A stretch of 64,000 nucleotides of DNA from Silurus meridionalis (GCF_014805685.1 NC_060900.1:7505950-7569949); one strand, 5' to 3'. Shown: positions 1-12,299, counted from the first letter of the stretch. The notes: generated by a model not told the origin, from the sequence alone. Translations and numbers: made by a program.

Positions 1-302
1 CTCATGCTCTGTGATTATTTTCAGTGGAATAGAAACAGCACACAGAGCAGCTGATGACAGGGATATTGCTAGTTAATGAATAATCTGCACCTGCCTAGAG
101 CTTGTTTTATAGCAGGTAATTAGAATTATTGCCTCTAAATTTAATTTGAATCTACATCCCTTCTAATGTTGTCTTTTTCAACCACAAAAGCCATGAACCA
201 GTACTGATTAACAGTATTATTGCATATAACAGGCAGAACACAATAAAAGGGCATTTGTTAACCCCTTGGAAATGTACTTGTGCAGCTCCAACAGCGAGTT
301 AC

Positions 303-499
303 CTGTGTAGCATGGTCATCTGATGAGGGCAGTGTGAAAGTGAGCTCTTTAGAATATAGAAAGTCTGGGCCTTGGTAACACACTTGGACAGACACTGATG
401 TGGAATCAGATGCTTCCAGGCCACTTCCATGCTCATTTAACTTGTTCTCACTTCTTTTGTCATAATCTTCTCTGGACAGAGCGGATTCCTCGTAGATTC
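303..499 (-). CDS. il17rc: il17rc coding exon 4
   Basis: Encodes IYEESALSREDYDKRSENKL, then ASDSTSVSVQVCYQGPDFLY and SKELTFTLPSSDDHATQ before GTAACT. 197 nt. The next exon was not found in bases 1-302. Confidence 0.88.
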
Positions 500-3400
500 C
501 TGGAAAAAAAGGAGGGCAAAAAAAAATAGGCTTCAAAATATTTTTTGGACACAAATACACATATATAATACAAATTTTTTATTTCAAAGTAAAGATACCT
601 GCAGTTGTAAGGTTAATCAAGATTCTTAAGCATGGACGCAATCCTTGATAACTGATACACAACAGCGCCTGAGCATCAAGACCACTGACATTAACCCGGT
701 CATCATGAAAGAGACATATATTATCACCTAGCAAAAAAAGAGAACACAGTAAATATAGAGCATTACATATTACATGGGTTGAAACGCGGAGATCTTGTTG
801 ATCATATATATCGACAAATGTTCAACACATAATTCACTTTTGTATGTAGAATTTAAAAAGTTTTCCAAATCTGATAAAAGCATTAGACAAGGTCTGTCAA
901 AGGTGATTTAAATAGCAAATGACTCTACTGTGTGCTGTGTTTATGTTCACATGGTTGATTTATATTTATCAGAAAAGTTCCTGTTCAATAAAAGTCAATA
1001 ACAAAGTTATTGCTACTGTAAATAGCTGAAAATCAAATAGCTGAAGCCATACACCATGCCAACTATGACTTATTTTGACAGTAAAAAAAAAAAAAGCTTA
1101 AACCGCATTATAAAAACAAATACTTTCATAACTGTCTAAATACAATTACGTCCTACAAATGTACTTATAAACTAAATATTGCAAATGACACCCTTACCTA
1201 AACTCTTAACTGTGTGTTAATGTAGCTATTATTTAACTCTTTTAAATTATTTTGCAATCTAGAACACAAGACTCTCAAACACATCAATATCAGGAAGTAG
1301 TGAGCAAAAGCTTGTTTGCACTTAAAACTCATCATCCTCATTCTCATAACTCATCTTTCTGAATGTAAGGAAAGCTGCTAGTTTCTACTCAATGATGAAT
1401 CAAGGCCAAAATGTTTATAAGTATATAAAGTCTTACCTGGCTTTACTTTACAATCTGTAAGACCCTGCCAAAAAAAAAACAAGAGATGGGAATTAGCCAT
1501 CGGTATGTCACAAACACTGGAAAACACAACTGGAGCTGGGAAATATTCAAATGACAAATTCAAAAGTAAAAAATAAATAACAGGAAATAAAAACAGATGT
1601 CACAATTACAAGGAAAAACACCCAGGAACAAATAGGCTCAGCTTAAAGCATGAAGTAGGACATGCCAAAACAGGTGTGGAAGTACCCTACTGATCAGGAA
1701 CACTGAGATTATGGCAAATATTAAACATGAAGGAAACATCAAATGCAATATGATGATTTGATCACATATTCTATTCTATTTTTATATTCTGTTTATGTGT
1801 GTCCAATCAGTGTTGTACTGAACACTAATACAAACTAGATAAGTTTTAGTGTTTACCATATCATCCACAGATTCCTCCATTGCTGGGCACCAAGGAAGCA
1901 AAATTAGACGGTAGTTTCCTCCAAACATAAGCAAAACACGTGCAGTAGTTCAAAAGTATGTACCTGTCTGGCTTGGCATGTCTTGGATGGAGCACGTGTT
2001 GGTGGCTGTCTAGACAAGCTCCTTTAGCAATGGTCTATATGCTAGGATCCAGACGTATAATGCAACAGCGTTGCTAGATACACTGGCACGGTTTAGTTGA
2101 AGGCTCAACTAGTTGCGCATCTACTAGGTTTGGCCGAAGAACGCAAAAATCTGCAGATTGTGTAGGAAACATGCATTTAGAAACCACGCGATTGTACCGA
2201 CCAATGTTTGCCATCCGCGTCATGCTTTACTCATCAGTAGTCTGACAGGCAACATAAACAGGTCATACAGATGCCGAATTACAGTGATGAGTACATTCTA
2301 AACAAAATTATACTGCATGTGTGTGCACAACACTAAGCAAGCATAACACAATGACAACACACCAAACAGGAAATGCTACTCTAGCATACTAGAGAACTCA
2401 TATGTTTCCCACCATCTGGTTCTCCATAATCAACTTTCCTTACCACCGTTTTTATACACCATAAAGATTTATTGTAAAACCCAAATGCATCTTATCTCCA
2501 GCTCAAATGCTGACAATAAATCCCATTTCAAGTGTAAACAGACTTGCAACCTATTTCACAAGGCTGGATCCTGCTTAAAACTTTGTGTGCACAAAAACAA
2601 GTGTAAATAATAAGAGATAAGAATTTCTTTCACATGTACTAAATCCATGTATTTGAATACATTTGTTCAACTTGTATGTCTTATGGAAAATGACCTGCAC
2701 ATCAATTGTGTAACATAAATATGATTTTATGAACCAGTCATATGAAGTTCTATGAAATCATTTTACTTGTAAATGTAAATGTCAATCCAACATGGCATCA
2801 CTTCACCACAGCAGGAATCGGGTCCTTCACATCGACCACAGTACACACAGACCTTTATAATGAGCTATGCCAGCTTGATATTATGTGTTTTTTCTTACAT
2901 GAAAAAAGGTCATAAGTCACAACAGCGGCTCACAGACTAAACTGCTGCTGTTCTGTGCATACGCCTCATCTTCCAGACGGCGATCTATCACCATCGCCAT
3001 AGCTACGACACACAGGAGACTTAGCATTTGGTGTCATGACCAGCTGGGCTGATGAATAAATAAAAGGCATTACTTTGTCTTGTGTATCCTTATTCAGGAG
3101 TGCCTAATTGGGTACCTGAGCGATTATACCTAATGATAAATTTCTCCAGAAAATTATAATAGAATGGGAATGCGTTATTAATATACCGTTAATAATTAAA
3201 ATACATATTAGTGATGCCATAACGTAGGCTTCCAACATTCATTCTGTCCAGAATTTTAAAAAGGTTTAAATCAGTCATCTTGTTATAAATGTTCTTGTTA
3301 TTCCTATAGCTATAGTTCCTACTATTTTGTCAAGCAGTGTGGTAGTGCAGTAGATATTTGAAATATGACACCTCAATATATATAAAAAAAAAAAATCTGG

Positions 3401-4852
3401 CAACAAAGCAGATCAGATATAATGATAAATGGAAAGTCATTGTTGTGGATCATTCATATAAAAAAAAAAAAAAAATTAATAAAAGGAAGAAAATTGTACG
3501 ATTGATATCTCTATCAGATCTCAATCCTGTCTAGACCTATCACCTAAAAATCACTATAATGATATTGTTTTACATACTTTCATTATCTAGAAAAAATTCA
3601 GAATGCCGTCGGCTACGATGCTGTATTTCAGCAGGGGTGGAGCGAGAAGCGCAATGTAACCATGTCGTATCATTACCGCTCATATAAACCGAACACTCTT
3701 CCAAGTTTGAAACTGCTACCTGTATTAAAGGTAACAATCAGTCTCAGCTTACACTTCTGTTGCTAGTAACACATGATTGGTTTAGGCAATGAAGATGTTT
3801 ATACTCAATCAGCTTTCTCTTCAGTACCGTATAAAACTCTCAAATACTTTCTTAATGTAAAAGTACATATATATGCATTGTTAATTCAGAACAAAACATA
3901 TCCAAGCAGCCATATTGTGATTGCTCTTACTGTGTGTGTGTGTGTTTTTTAATGCCACACACATAGTGCTTTTACAAACAACTCAATATGCATGTTTTGG
4001 TCTGCTTATGTAAATTGAAACAACACTACATTCTGTCATGTACATAAAAATGTTTTGTTATTATTTCCTAGATGGTTTGCATGTTTTTGCACGTACATTT
4101 GTGCATTTGTGCATGCACGCATATTCGTGCACGCAAATGCACAAGCAGAAATATCTGAGGCTTAACAACAAGAGATATCACTAACATAGGCCATTTTTTT
4201 TTATCATTGAAACAGATCTGCATACCATGTCTTCACTTCACAAACCGGGCATGTCTTTCCATGTAAATCTAAAATGTTTCTAAATCTAAAGTAATCAGTG
4301 AATCTGTTTGATTGCTAAAATCCCACTGCACAATAGAATTAAAGTACTATGTTAAACTCCATCGTAGAAAAACAGGGATGTGAGTACATTGCATGATTAC
4401 AAGGCGACACTATAAACATATTAAACTAAAAATTAAACAGGTAATTGATTAAATGAATAAATAAACCTGTTGCAAGGAAATTATCAAAATAACAAACGTT
4501 CTGACATCATTTTTCAAGTTCATCCTACATACTGAGTCTTTGTGGAAAAGGTGATGAAACCTTGTAAAAAATATGATGATGAAAATTGCATCATGTCCAG
4601 TGTATATTTCTTTATTTCTTACTTTGATTATATACATTTCTTTTTAGGATTTTTGTTGCTTTTATTTATATTGACCTATTTAGCAAACTTAGATTCGATT
4701 CAATTTGAATTATAAAAAACATTCATAATTCACTATTTTAATAATACAAATAAATCGGCACATTAATGTAAATTAAACAAATGTTGACATATACTAGAAA
4801 TGACAGCTATTTATAAATTCAGTCTAAATTCCAAAAAAAAAAAATCTAATGC

Positions 4853-4922
<70 letters not shown>

Positions 4923-5044
4923 AAGAACACTACCTGGCTGCAGGTGAGCGCATCTTCCTTAGTGAAGTTGAAGAGCTCCAGGCTCTGTGTGTGAATGAGC
5001 ATGGTCCAGCAGACCAACGTCAGACCCAGTATGATCGACATCAT
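303..5044 (-). CDS. il17rc: il17rc, interleukin-17 receptor C, N-terminal four coding exons (continues off the left edge)
   Basis: IL17RC is the co-receptor that pairs with IL17RA for IL-17A and IL-17F. Visible coding exons: 5044-4934, 1464-1437, 727-599, 499-303 (465 nt, 155 aa), all in phase. Exon 1 opens with MMS and a leader ending near THTQS, then LELFNFTKEDALTCSQ. The joined reading GLTDCKVKPGDNICLF parallels human IL17RC CSPGLSC...DILCLPGD. Exons 3-4 (ALLCISYQGLRPCLRILINL, then SVSVQVCYQGPDFLYSKELT) parallel the human VLRCQ...CLRVAV and LQAQVVLSF segments. The membrane and SEFIR parts lie to the left of the window. The neighbour il17re in tandem supports the call. Confidence 0.88.
599..727 (-). 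CDS. il17rc: il17rc coding exon 3
   Basis: Encodes DNICLFHDDRVNVSGLDAQA and LLCISYQGLRPCLRILINLT. Clear TAG acceptor and GTATCT donor; it has no long ORF of its own because both ends split codons. Confidence 0.88.
1437..1464 (-). CDS. il17rc: il17rc coding exon 2 (28-nt micro-exon)
   Basis: Encodes GLTDCKVKP plus one base between TTTTTGGCAG and GTAAGA. The joined reading matches human IL17RC around CSPGLSC, which supports this very short exon. Confidence 0.85.
1465..4933. other. il17rc intron 1 (3.5 kb, AT-rich)
   Basis: Holds simple A-runs, a short (GT)n near 3932, a CG-bearing imperfect hairpin at about 4104-4144 (TGTGCATTTG arms) and a (TA)n tract at the exon 1 end. No other exon could be supported. 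Confidence 0.6.
4855..4917. repeat. (TA)n microsatellite
   Basis: About 31 uninterrupted AT dinucleotides, ending 17 bases before il17rc exon 1. Confidence 0.98.
4934..5044 (-). CDS. il17rc: il17rc coding exon 1 (signal peptide)
   Basis: Encodes MMSIILGLTLVCWTMLIHTQ, then SLELFNFTKEDALTCSQ before GTAGTG. Two adjacent ATGs can start it; the first is annotated. 37 codons, phase 0. Confidence 0.85.
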
Positions 5045-5260
5045 GAGGAGACGACGGCGATGTTAGAACTGCAGCGCAAACACCGTGTGGAACAGTGGAA
5101 CACAGCTACATGTCTACATGTACTTTCCTTCACCTCATTAATAGGAATGACGTCATGATGAACACATGAGCGGACAGGGCACGCCACACGACATTTCAGT
5201 TGACACCTGAAACTGGCACACACACAAAGAGAGAGTGAGAGAGAGGGGAAGAGTGCGCAA

Positions 5261-5432
5261 GACAGACAGACAGAGAGATAGACGGGCAGACAGACAGGCA
5301 GACAGATAGACAGGCAAACAGGCAGACAAACAGATAGAAAACAGACAGACAGAGAAAACAGACAGGCTGGCAGATAAACAGACAGACAGGCAGACAGATA
5401 CACAGACAGGCAGATAGACAGACAGACAGATT
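5261..5432. repeat. (CAGA/CAGG)n tetranucleotide repeat upstream of il17rc
   Basis: Imperfect purine-rich array of CAGA, CAGG and TAGA units. It lies within 400 bp of the il17rc start codon, so it may be in the 5' UTR or proximal promoter. Confidence 0.95.
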
Positions 5433-5696
5433 ATATAAGGTGTATGCAGTGTGGAAAATGAAGATGGTTCCAAGTCTCAAAGTACATGTGTAGATGTTGA
5501 AAACTGTCCAGAGGGATGAATAAAAATTCCCAAAATTAAAGTAGCCTTAAAAAAAACATTATTATTATTTTCAAAAAATCAATAATAAAAATAATAATGT
5601 AATAATATTTAAAAGGTTACTATTAAAATTTTTTTTTTCTAAAACACCACAATAGTAATTACTTTATCCTACACCTTTTAGTGAGGCGATTAACTA

Positions 5697-5701
<5 letters not shown>

Positions 5702-5733
<32 letters not shown>
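5702..5733. repeat. (TC)n microsatellite
   Basis: Sixteen TC units followed by a few CTAT units. Confidence 0.95.
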
Positions 5734-5740
<7 letters not shown>

Positions 5741-6076
5741 TCGCCTCATAAATAAAACATTTTAATGTCAATTACATTTTAATCAATTAGACTCTAAACT
5801 GACACAACACACCGCAAAGTAAACAGTAAACATGATGCTATGTAGCAGTGATGTGGGAACTGTTGGGGGTTTTGCAGTTGGTTGTCAGGTTTTGCCAGTT
5901 CGTTATTTCACAACACCCGTGTCACAAAAGCGTAGTGAAAAAATTCAATGTTAGTTATTATATATAAGCTAAACAACATTTACTTGTTTATAAGTAGTAA
6001 TACACTTATATTTAGGTTAAATAACCCCTAAAAAAAGTGTCCAAAAAGTACAAGGTAATATCTACATGAATCTTAC

Positions 6077-6120
6077 TGGCGCTGCCGCTGGTCTGCTGGA
6101 GAGAGTCTATAAGGAGCTCC
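6077..6120 (-). other. possible noncoding or coding exon (44 nt)
   Basis: On the minus strand a pyrimidine-rich acceptor (CTTTCTGACACTCCAG) and a GTAAGA donor bracket 44 bases open in one frame (ELLIDSLQQTSGSA). It could be an il17rc 5' UTR exon spliced from the CpG patch. The plus strand is also open here (GLLERVYKELLECQKEDIKC then stop), so direction is unresolved. Confidence 0.3.
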
Positions 6121-6189
6121 TGGAGTGTCAGAAAGAAGATATAAAGTGTTAATAGTTTAGGTGTTTGTGTCCATATTTAGTTTGAGAAT

Positions 6190-6405
6190 TGGATATGTGT
6201 TGCGGCGGAAGGCTGAGAGGATAAAACATGTAGCCCGAATTAGCTGTAAACTTCGGACGCCGTTAGCCTTCGGTCGCATTCCCACAGCTTTCAAAGATGA
6301 CGCGCGCGAACAGTGGGCGGAGCCACGTGCAGGTGCGCGTGCCAACGGTGTGTTATCTAACGGCGCCAAATTTCTAAAGAGTGTCGTCCATTCTGCCGAG
6401 GAGAA
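6190..6405. promoter_or_regulatory. CpG-rich patch, candidate il17rc promoter
   Basis: CpG density is far above the surroundings. It contains GGGCGGAGCC (GC box-like), CACGTG (E-box) and, on the minus strand, TTTGGCGCC (E2F-like). It sits 1.2 kb upstream of the il17rc ATG. Role and direction are inferred. Confidence 0.4.
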
Positions 6406-6784
6406 ACACATCATTATTATGTATTATTTACACAAACACTAAAATCGTTCTCATGAGAATTTACTTATAAAGTAAACAATAAAAACCTGTTGACTTAAGT
6501 ATTAGAGGAAGCTCACCTAAAAAAAATATATATATATATATATATAGTTAAAATTGTATATATTACTATTCTAACAATTGTTGAGGCCCTACTTTACTAA
6601 GAAGAGTGTTTTATGTTACACACAAAATCACACTAGAAATGGTCAAACACTAGAAAAATAGTTTAACAGTGAGAACAGGGCAAGTCCTATTCTTAACACA
6701 ACCTGTCTGCAAAGAAATGATGAAATTCAAGACTAATAAGGAACTGAGAGTAGAAGGAAATTTATGCTGATTGATGGCAAAGAT

Positions 6785-7660
6785 ATTAATTAAGAAACCA
6801 GCATACAGACTTCTATCCATCCATCTATCCATCTTTACATAACCAACATGTAATTAATAAATACATATATCTATCTTTAGATAAACAATGGGAACATTTT
6901 CCGACTTCACATTACTAACAGGCACATCTATTTATCTTCATCCAACCAACAGGAACATCCATTTTTCACGTAACGAACAGGTACAGTACCTCTATCTATC
7001 ATCACATAACCAAAGGGTATATTTTCCAACTTCACCTAACTAACAGGTATACCTATCTTCACACATATCTTGACACAGCCAATGAATATATTTTTTTAGA
7101 AGTATATTTAACTAAGGAGTTTCACATAACCTGAGGGAGGTGCGATTGAGATGGTTTGGACATGTGCAGAGAAGGGACATGGGGTTTATCTGTAGTAGAA
7201 TGCTGAGGATGAAACCACCAGGAAGGAGGAAAAGAGGAAGACCAAAAAGAGGTTTATGGATGTGGTGAGGGAAGACATGCAGGTAGCTGGGTTGAAAGAG
7301 GCCGATGTAGAGGACAGGGGGGTATGGAGACTGATGATCCGCTGTGGCGACCCGTAATGGGAGAAGCTGAAAGAAGAAGAAGAAGATAACTAACAGGTAC
7401 ACCAATCTATCTTCATACAACCAATGGATATATTTTATAAAAAGTATACCTAACGAAGGAGTACATCTATCCAGCTTCACATAACCAATAGGTTTATCTG
7501 TGCACCTTTACTTAATTAAAGGGTTCATCTATCCAACTTCATATTACCAACAAGCATATATATCCCAACTTCACAAAACCAAAGAAAACATCTTTCCACC
7601 TTCACATTTCCAACAAGAACAACCATCAAACTTCACATTACCACTGTATATAAAATATGG
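6785..7660. repeat. degenerate minisatellite, unit about 30 bp
   Basis: Repeated variants of CTTCACATAACCAACAGG followed by TACATCTATC, at irregular 28-45 bp spacing. It is interrupted by the LINE fragment at 7126-7388. Confidence 0.7.
7126..7388 (+). mobile_element. non-LTR retrotransposon 3' fragment
   Basis: The plus strand reads VRLRWFGHVQRRDMG, then PPGRRKRGRPKRGLW, a stop and frameshift, then the WRLMIRCGDP-type ending. This is the C-terminus of a LINE reverse transcriptase, followed by a (GAA)n tail. ATAAC occurs at both ends as a likely target-site duplication. Confidence 0.8.
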
Positions 7661-8379
7661 ATTGTATGACTAGTATTTTTCATAAATGTAGTTATATAGT
7701 TATGTAATATGTTTTTTTTTATCCAAGAAGTCAAATAAATATATATAAACCATATTTATTGTAGTATTAAAAATAAATAAATATATAAAAAAATATATGT
7801 AACTATTGCAGTATTTTAAAGTTTCATCCTTGAAATCGGGTGTGGTTAGTGCCTAGATGGAAAAAAACATTACACCCACACATGGCTATTGTAGATGAGA
7901 TTACACACACCACATGCAAAAGTGCACAAGGTACTAACTACAACTTTATATCTCATAACACAAAGCCAACTCTTTTACGACTGAGTTTAGGCAAATACAC
8001 AGCCACCTTGGTACAAATACTTTATAACGTTTTTCACTGCAGTCTATAGAAAGATTTGCATAATGTCCCAGCCGTTGCTTTAAAAAGGTGTTATAGATTG
8101 TAATCCTATGATGAACGAACCACTCTCACTGTTGTTGTGTGGTGGGATGTAGGATGCTATTCAAATTGGCTAAATGCTATTTAACATGTCGTTTAAAACC
8201 TGGGCTTTAGTAAGACTTGATAATGATTAAATACACAATATTTTGGTTGCCTGGAAGTCCTTCTGGTTAGATTAATTCCCATCGTACATTTCCACTCCTT
8301 GTGATAGAACTTTAACCTATAATCTTTTTAAGAAAATTTGATTGTATTAGCAAGATTTTAATGTAATTCAACACATACT

Positions 8380-8770
8380 GTAAAGCTTAAAATACACTCA
8401 TTTAGTCATTCCATACAGTAAGATTCTAAGTACTAGGTTTACCTAGTGTACAGGTGCAATTTGTAGACATACAAGTACTAACAGTTTCACAACAATGTAC
8501 AGTTTGTCTCTCCCCACTACTTCTATCAGCAAATAGGTACTGTAGGTGCACCAATGATCTACAAGCTTATCAGCACTGTTGCTGAGGTTTTTTGGTCCTA
8601 CAGTTGTCTCCATGATAAATTTAAGTGTACCTTTGTTTACAAAGCAAAAGATGAACAAGAGTCATAAATGTATGTACTTAACCTGTTGACTAAATGTTAG
8701 CAAACAGCATGACAGCTGAACAGAAATGCAAACAAGACTCTATATTAAAGATTAGACCTGAAACAGAAAT
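8380..8770 (-). repeat. ORF-bearing duplicated segment, copy 1
   Basis: Homologous to 9680-9950 (shared CATTCCATACA, TGTACAGGTGCA, ATCAGCACTGTTGCTGA and TTAGACCTG blocks). The minus strand reads NSADKLVDHWCTYSTYLLIE to LQIAPVH, then a stop. A CCTCAG acceptor-like site precedes it. Product not recognised. Confidence 0.55.
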
Positions 8771-9679
8771 CAAATCCAGAGCTCCTCAAATGCTATAATA
8801 CATGAAATAAGGTCTAATGAGATGTCATAATAGGGTAGAGTATCACATGCTGATAATCACTATGAATTCCCATAATGCAATGTGTGATGTTTTAGATGCT
8901 ATAATTATCCAATATTTGTAAATAATAAAAAATCCAAAATTAATAAAACACAGACCACAAACACAATAATAAGCACAGACCTAGAGATAAGAGCCAAGAG
9001 AGAACATATTACATGGGGCTTTTTTTGGTATGTTTATTACATAGCTATTAAGACAGTGGTGCGAGAACAATAAAATCATAAAAATTATTTAGGCTTTCTT
9101 TTTCCATGATCCAATACTGCATGTGTTATCTTGCAATAGGGAGCACATCTATGACAAGCCTTAGCTGAGAAATGCAAAAATAAATAAAAACTGTAGGTAA
9201 CTGTGTACTTTGTAGGTGTGATACATTTCCTGTTTTCAAAAAATTTTCCTTTTACCAGGTTTCACACTCAAGCTATAAATATCAATAATAATTTCTGCAC
9301 TTTGTAGTCAATGTCAGTGATAGATGCCTGTGTAACAGTTGGTTGGTTGGTTTTCATAACCTAGATGGGATGCAGTTCACTCTTTTTTGATAGCACAGCA
9401 ATATCGGCTCTGGGTAGTTTAGAAAAGAAGAAAATATGTGCTTTCTTAATCAGGAAAGTTTTTAAAACAACTCATAACTCTGACTTCACGTGATGGAGAT
9501 TTCACATCTCTAATCTTCCTGTCTACGTTCCGTCGAATTTCCCTGACTCCTACCCAGGTTTCTCTTTAAAGAAAGAAAATGGTTATATTGTAGCACATGA
9601 AGATAAGAAAAACAGAACGTATGGACAAATATTCTAAGAAATCCCCAAGATTTTGTAATTAATTCTAGACAAAAAAATC

Positions 9680-9950
9680 AATATACATTGATTTGCTCAT
9701 TCCATACAAAAAAATGATCAGCCGTGTGAGGTTAACCTAATGTACAGGTGCACTTTGTAGATATGCAGGTAATGACTGTTGCACAGCAATGAAAACTTTG
9801 TCAGCCCCTTTTAGCATGTCTATCAGCAAATGAGATCTATACCTCCACCAAAGATCAACAAAAATATCAGCACTGTTGCTGAAATATATTTTAGCTAAAC
9901 AGAAATGAAGACAAGACCTAATATTCAAGGTTAGACCTGGAAAAGACAGT
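9680..9950 (-). repeat. ORF-bearing duplicated segment, copy 2
   Basis: Diverged copy of 8380-8770. The minus strand reads NSADIFVDLWWRYRSHLLID to YLQSAPVH, then a stop. The length difference inside the ORF is one whole codon. Confidence 0.55.
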
Positions 9951-10504
9951 GAAATGAATCATCAACGAGTGTCATACCCCAATTAGTCACTGCTTACTTA
10001 CAGAAACTTACAGAATTCCTCACAACTCCACTAATCCACCCCTGGCTGTTACACTTCAGTTTGCCCTCGGATCAACTTACACCATTTCATGTTTGCATGT
10101 ACTTCACACCACACTCTTATATCTGTACACTGTCTTACAATCTTAACCTTAAACAGCTCGCATAATCTGTACTCAACTTTGAATACAGCTTGAGGCATGG
10201 ACTCTGGTGTTTTTGGTGATGTAGTTCACAACAGCTTATGGTTGATGAATTGCTAGATGTTTAAGTGATGTTTTAAAAACAATTTAGACATTTGAGATCA
10301 TTGGAATGTAAATGGCAAGGCTTCCTTTTAGGGTAAGATGGTGGTGCTCTAATTTCCTACAGAACAACAAAGTTCAAAGTCTCAGAAAATGTCTAGTTAA
10401 TCTTTAACAATCAAGAGTTGTCTTGATTTCAATTTAGGTTTCACCATATAGCCACTTTGTACTCTGAAATAAATGAACATTAATACATTTTTTTTTTTAT
10501 ATAT

Positions 10505-10510
10505 CTAGAT

Positions 10511-10583
<73 letters not shown>
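10505..10583. repeat. (TAGA)n microsatellite
   Basis: About 19 near-perfect TAGA units. Confidence 0.98.
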
Positions 10584-11287
10584 CCTTGCCAATTCTTTAA
10601 TCAGTTGTTTTCACTAATAACTACTGTACAGTATAGACCCTGGGGCTTTGTGCTACATATTTTTAATGTCTTGAACCTTGTCGCTTCTGTTTGATAAAAC
10701 AGTTATTGTTGGAGACTTATTATTCATTAAAAAAAACTACTAGATCCTGCAATTTGTGTCAGCAGTTTAATCAGAATAAAAGTAAGGCACACTCTTAATG
10801 ATGGACACAATCTTGATTAAATAATGACATTTGGATTAAATATAGAAAAAATATTCACACTACACCAGTCTAAAGCATCATCAGATCATTACCTCATCTC
10901 ATTTAAAATGTCCTAGTCGTAATATATTCGCTTCACCATGCTACTCTTCGTATTTTTTTTTTTATGGAAATCTCCATGGAGGAAGGAGTGCTCAGCCTGA
11001 TTTGGTACATCATCTGACCCTTCGATCAACAACAAAATGCTTAGAGTCAACATGTAGCCCTATTTAAAAATAATAATAATAATTTGAGGGGAAGAAATAG
11101 CACACTGATATAACACACATGTCTTAAAACAGACCGCTCATAAATTAGAATGCAATTGATATCAAACTGAAATGGTAATATTTCAACTTGCACAGGATGA
11201 GAATCATCTTAGCTATACCAAGGCTCTTAGAGCTGCAAAATTAGCATGTTTCTCCACATTAATAGTAGATAACAGAACTAATCCTCT

Positions 11288-11420
11288 CATCAGAATCAGA
11301 ATCAAAATCAGAATAGGGTTCATGAGCCAAATGTGTTGACACACACAAGGAATTTGTTTGCAGCTGTTGGTCACTAAAAAGTAAAGAACATACATGCATA
11401 GCATAAAAAAGATCACTGAC
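11288..11420 (+). mobile_element. interspersed repeat (TTCATGAGCCAAATGTGTTG type)
   Basis: Shares CAGAATCAGAATCA and the GCCAA(A/G)TGTGTTGAC block with 31085-31190, so the two are copies of one family. Class unknown, probably a SINE-sized element. Confidence 0.5.
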
Positions 11421-12114
11421 TAGCATGTCCTGATAAACAGCATATTTAGCATATCTGATTCATGTATTGATTGACAGTACACACCAGACCTTTTTATTGA
11501 ATTAAAAAATGTTTTAGCAATTCAAATTGTTCTCCAGATAAACGCAAAAATATTTCTATGCCCCAACAATTTTAATCTGTTGTTGAGTAACTACAAATAG
11601 GGATAGCTTTTTTCCCCAATTGAATTTGCACAGTACTAAAGTATTACGTGTTGCACCATAATGCTGGAGAAATTATATTTTCTTCCACTGTTTTAAAAGC
11701 AATACCAAGGAATGGGAATACATTCCACTCAACTCGATAATACTGCCTTTTACAACAGATAAGCGCTTTAGAGATTTTACAGATATAAATATAGATCCTT
11801 AATGAGCAAGCTAGAGCAGACAGCAGCACCTGATACTACATGAGGAAGAAAGTCTTAAATTAATCAGACTCGAATGCCTGATGCACTAGAAACTATTCAC
11901 TCTAAATCACGTAAGGTGAGAAAAAAGTGATTTTTGATTCTCCTGACTAATTCATTGAACTTGTATAAAGTATAAAAAATCGGATCAGTTGTATAGGGTG
12001 AAATAAAAAATATATGGGATACAACCCTGTGGTGTTGTTTACAGATAGCTAAATAAATTTATTAAGTTACAAAGAAAAGTGACAGAAAGTAAATAATAGC
12101 GCACAATGTATATG

Positions 12115-12299
12115 TTTACATTTATGGCATTTGCCATTCTCCAGCGCAACCTACGATTATTGCATTTATACAAATGAACAATTGAGGGTTAATGCTCTTC
12201 CTCAAAGGACAAACAGTGGCAGCTGGTGGTGCTGGAATTACAACTATTGACCTTCCGATCCAAAGTCTAATACATTACCCACTGAGCTACTTCCTCCAT
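12115..12299 (-). mobile_element. V-SINE-like element, copy 1
   Basis: The minus strand has a tRNA-like head (GTAGCTCAGTGGGTAATG, then a degenerate B-box before CCAGCACCACC), a central TTGTCCTTTGAGGAAGAGC and a tail ending near GGCAAATGCC. This is the layout of tRNA-derived fish SINEs. Confidence 0.7.

Noticed and set aside
1950..2040. Possible extra minus-strand exon in il17rc intron 1
   Set aside because: It has an acceptor-like AAG and a GTACAT donor, but joining exon 1 directly to the 28-nt exon already reproduces the IL17RC alignment.
5041..5480. Cys/Leu/Ser-rich minus-strand ORFs (about 100 aa)
   Set aside because: They are translations of the CAGA/CAGG microsatellite in three frames, with no conserved protein content.
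6157..6442. Overlapping ORFs of 85 and 93 aa on opposite strands
   Set aside because: CpG-rich sequence has few stops. Neither frame shows a recognisable motif or splice partner, so I kept only a promoter-type call.
12200..12299. tRNA-like A/B box sequence
   Set aside because: It is the degenerate head of a V-SINE-like element; the cloverleaf is not intact.
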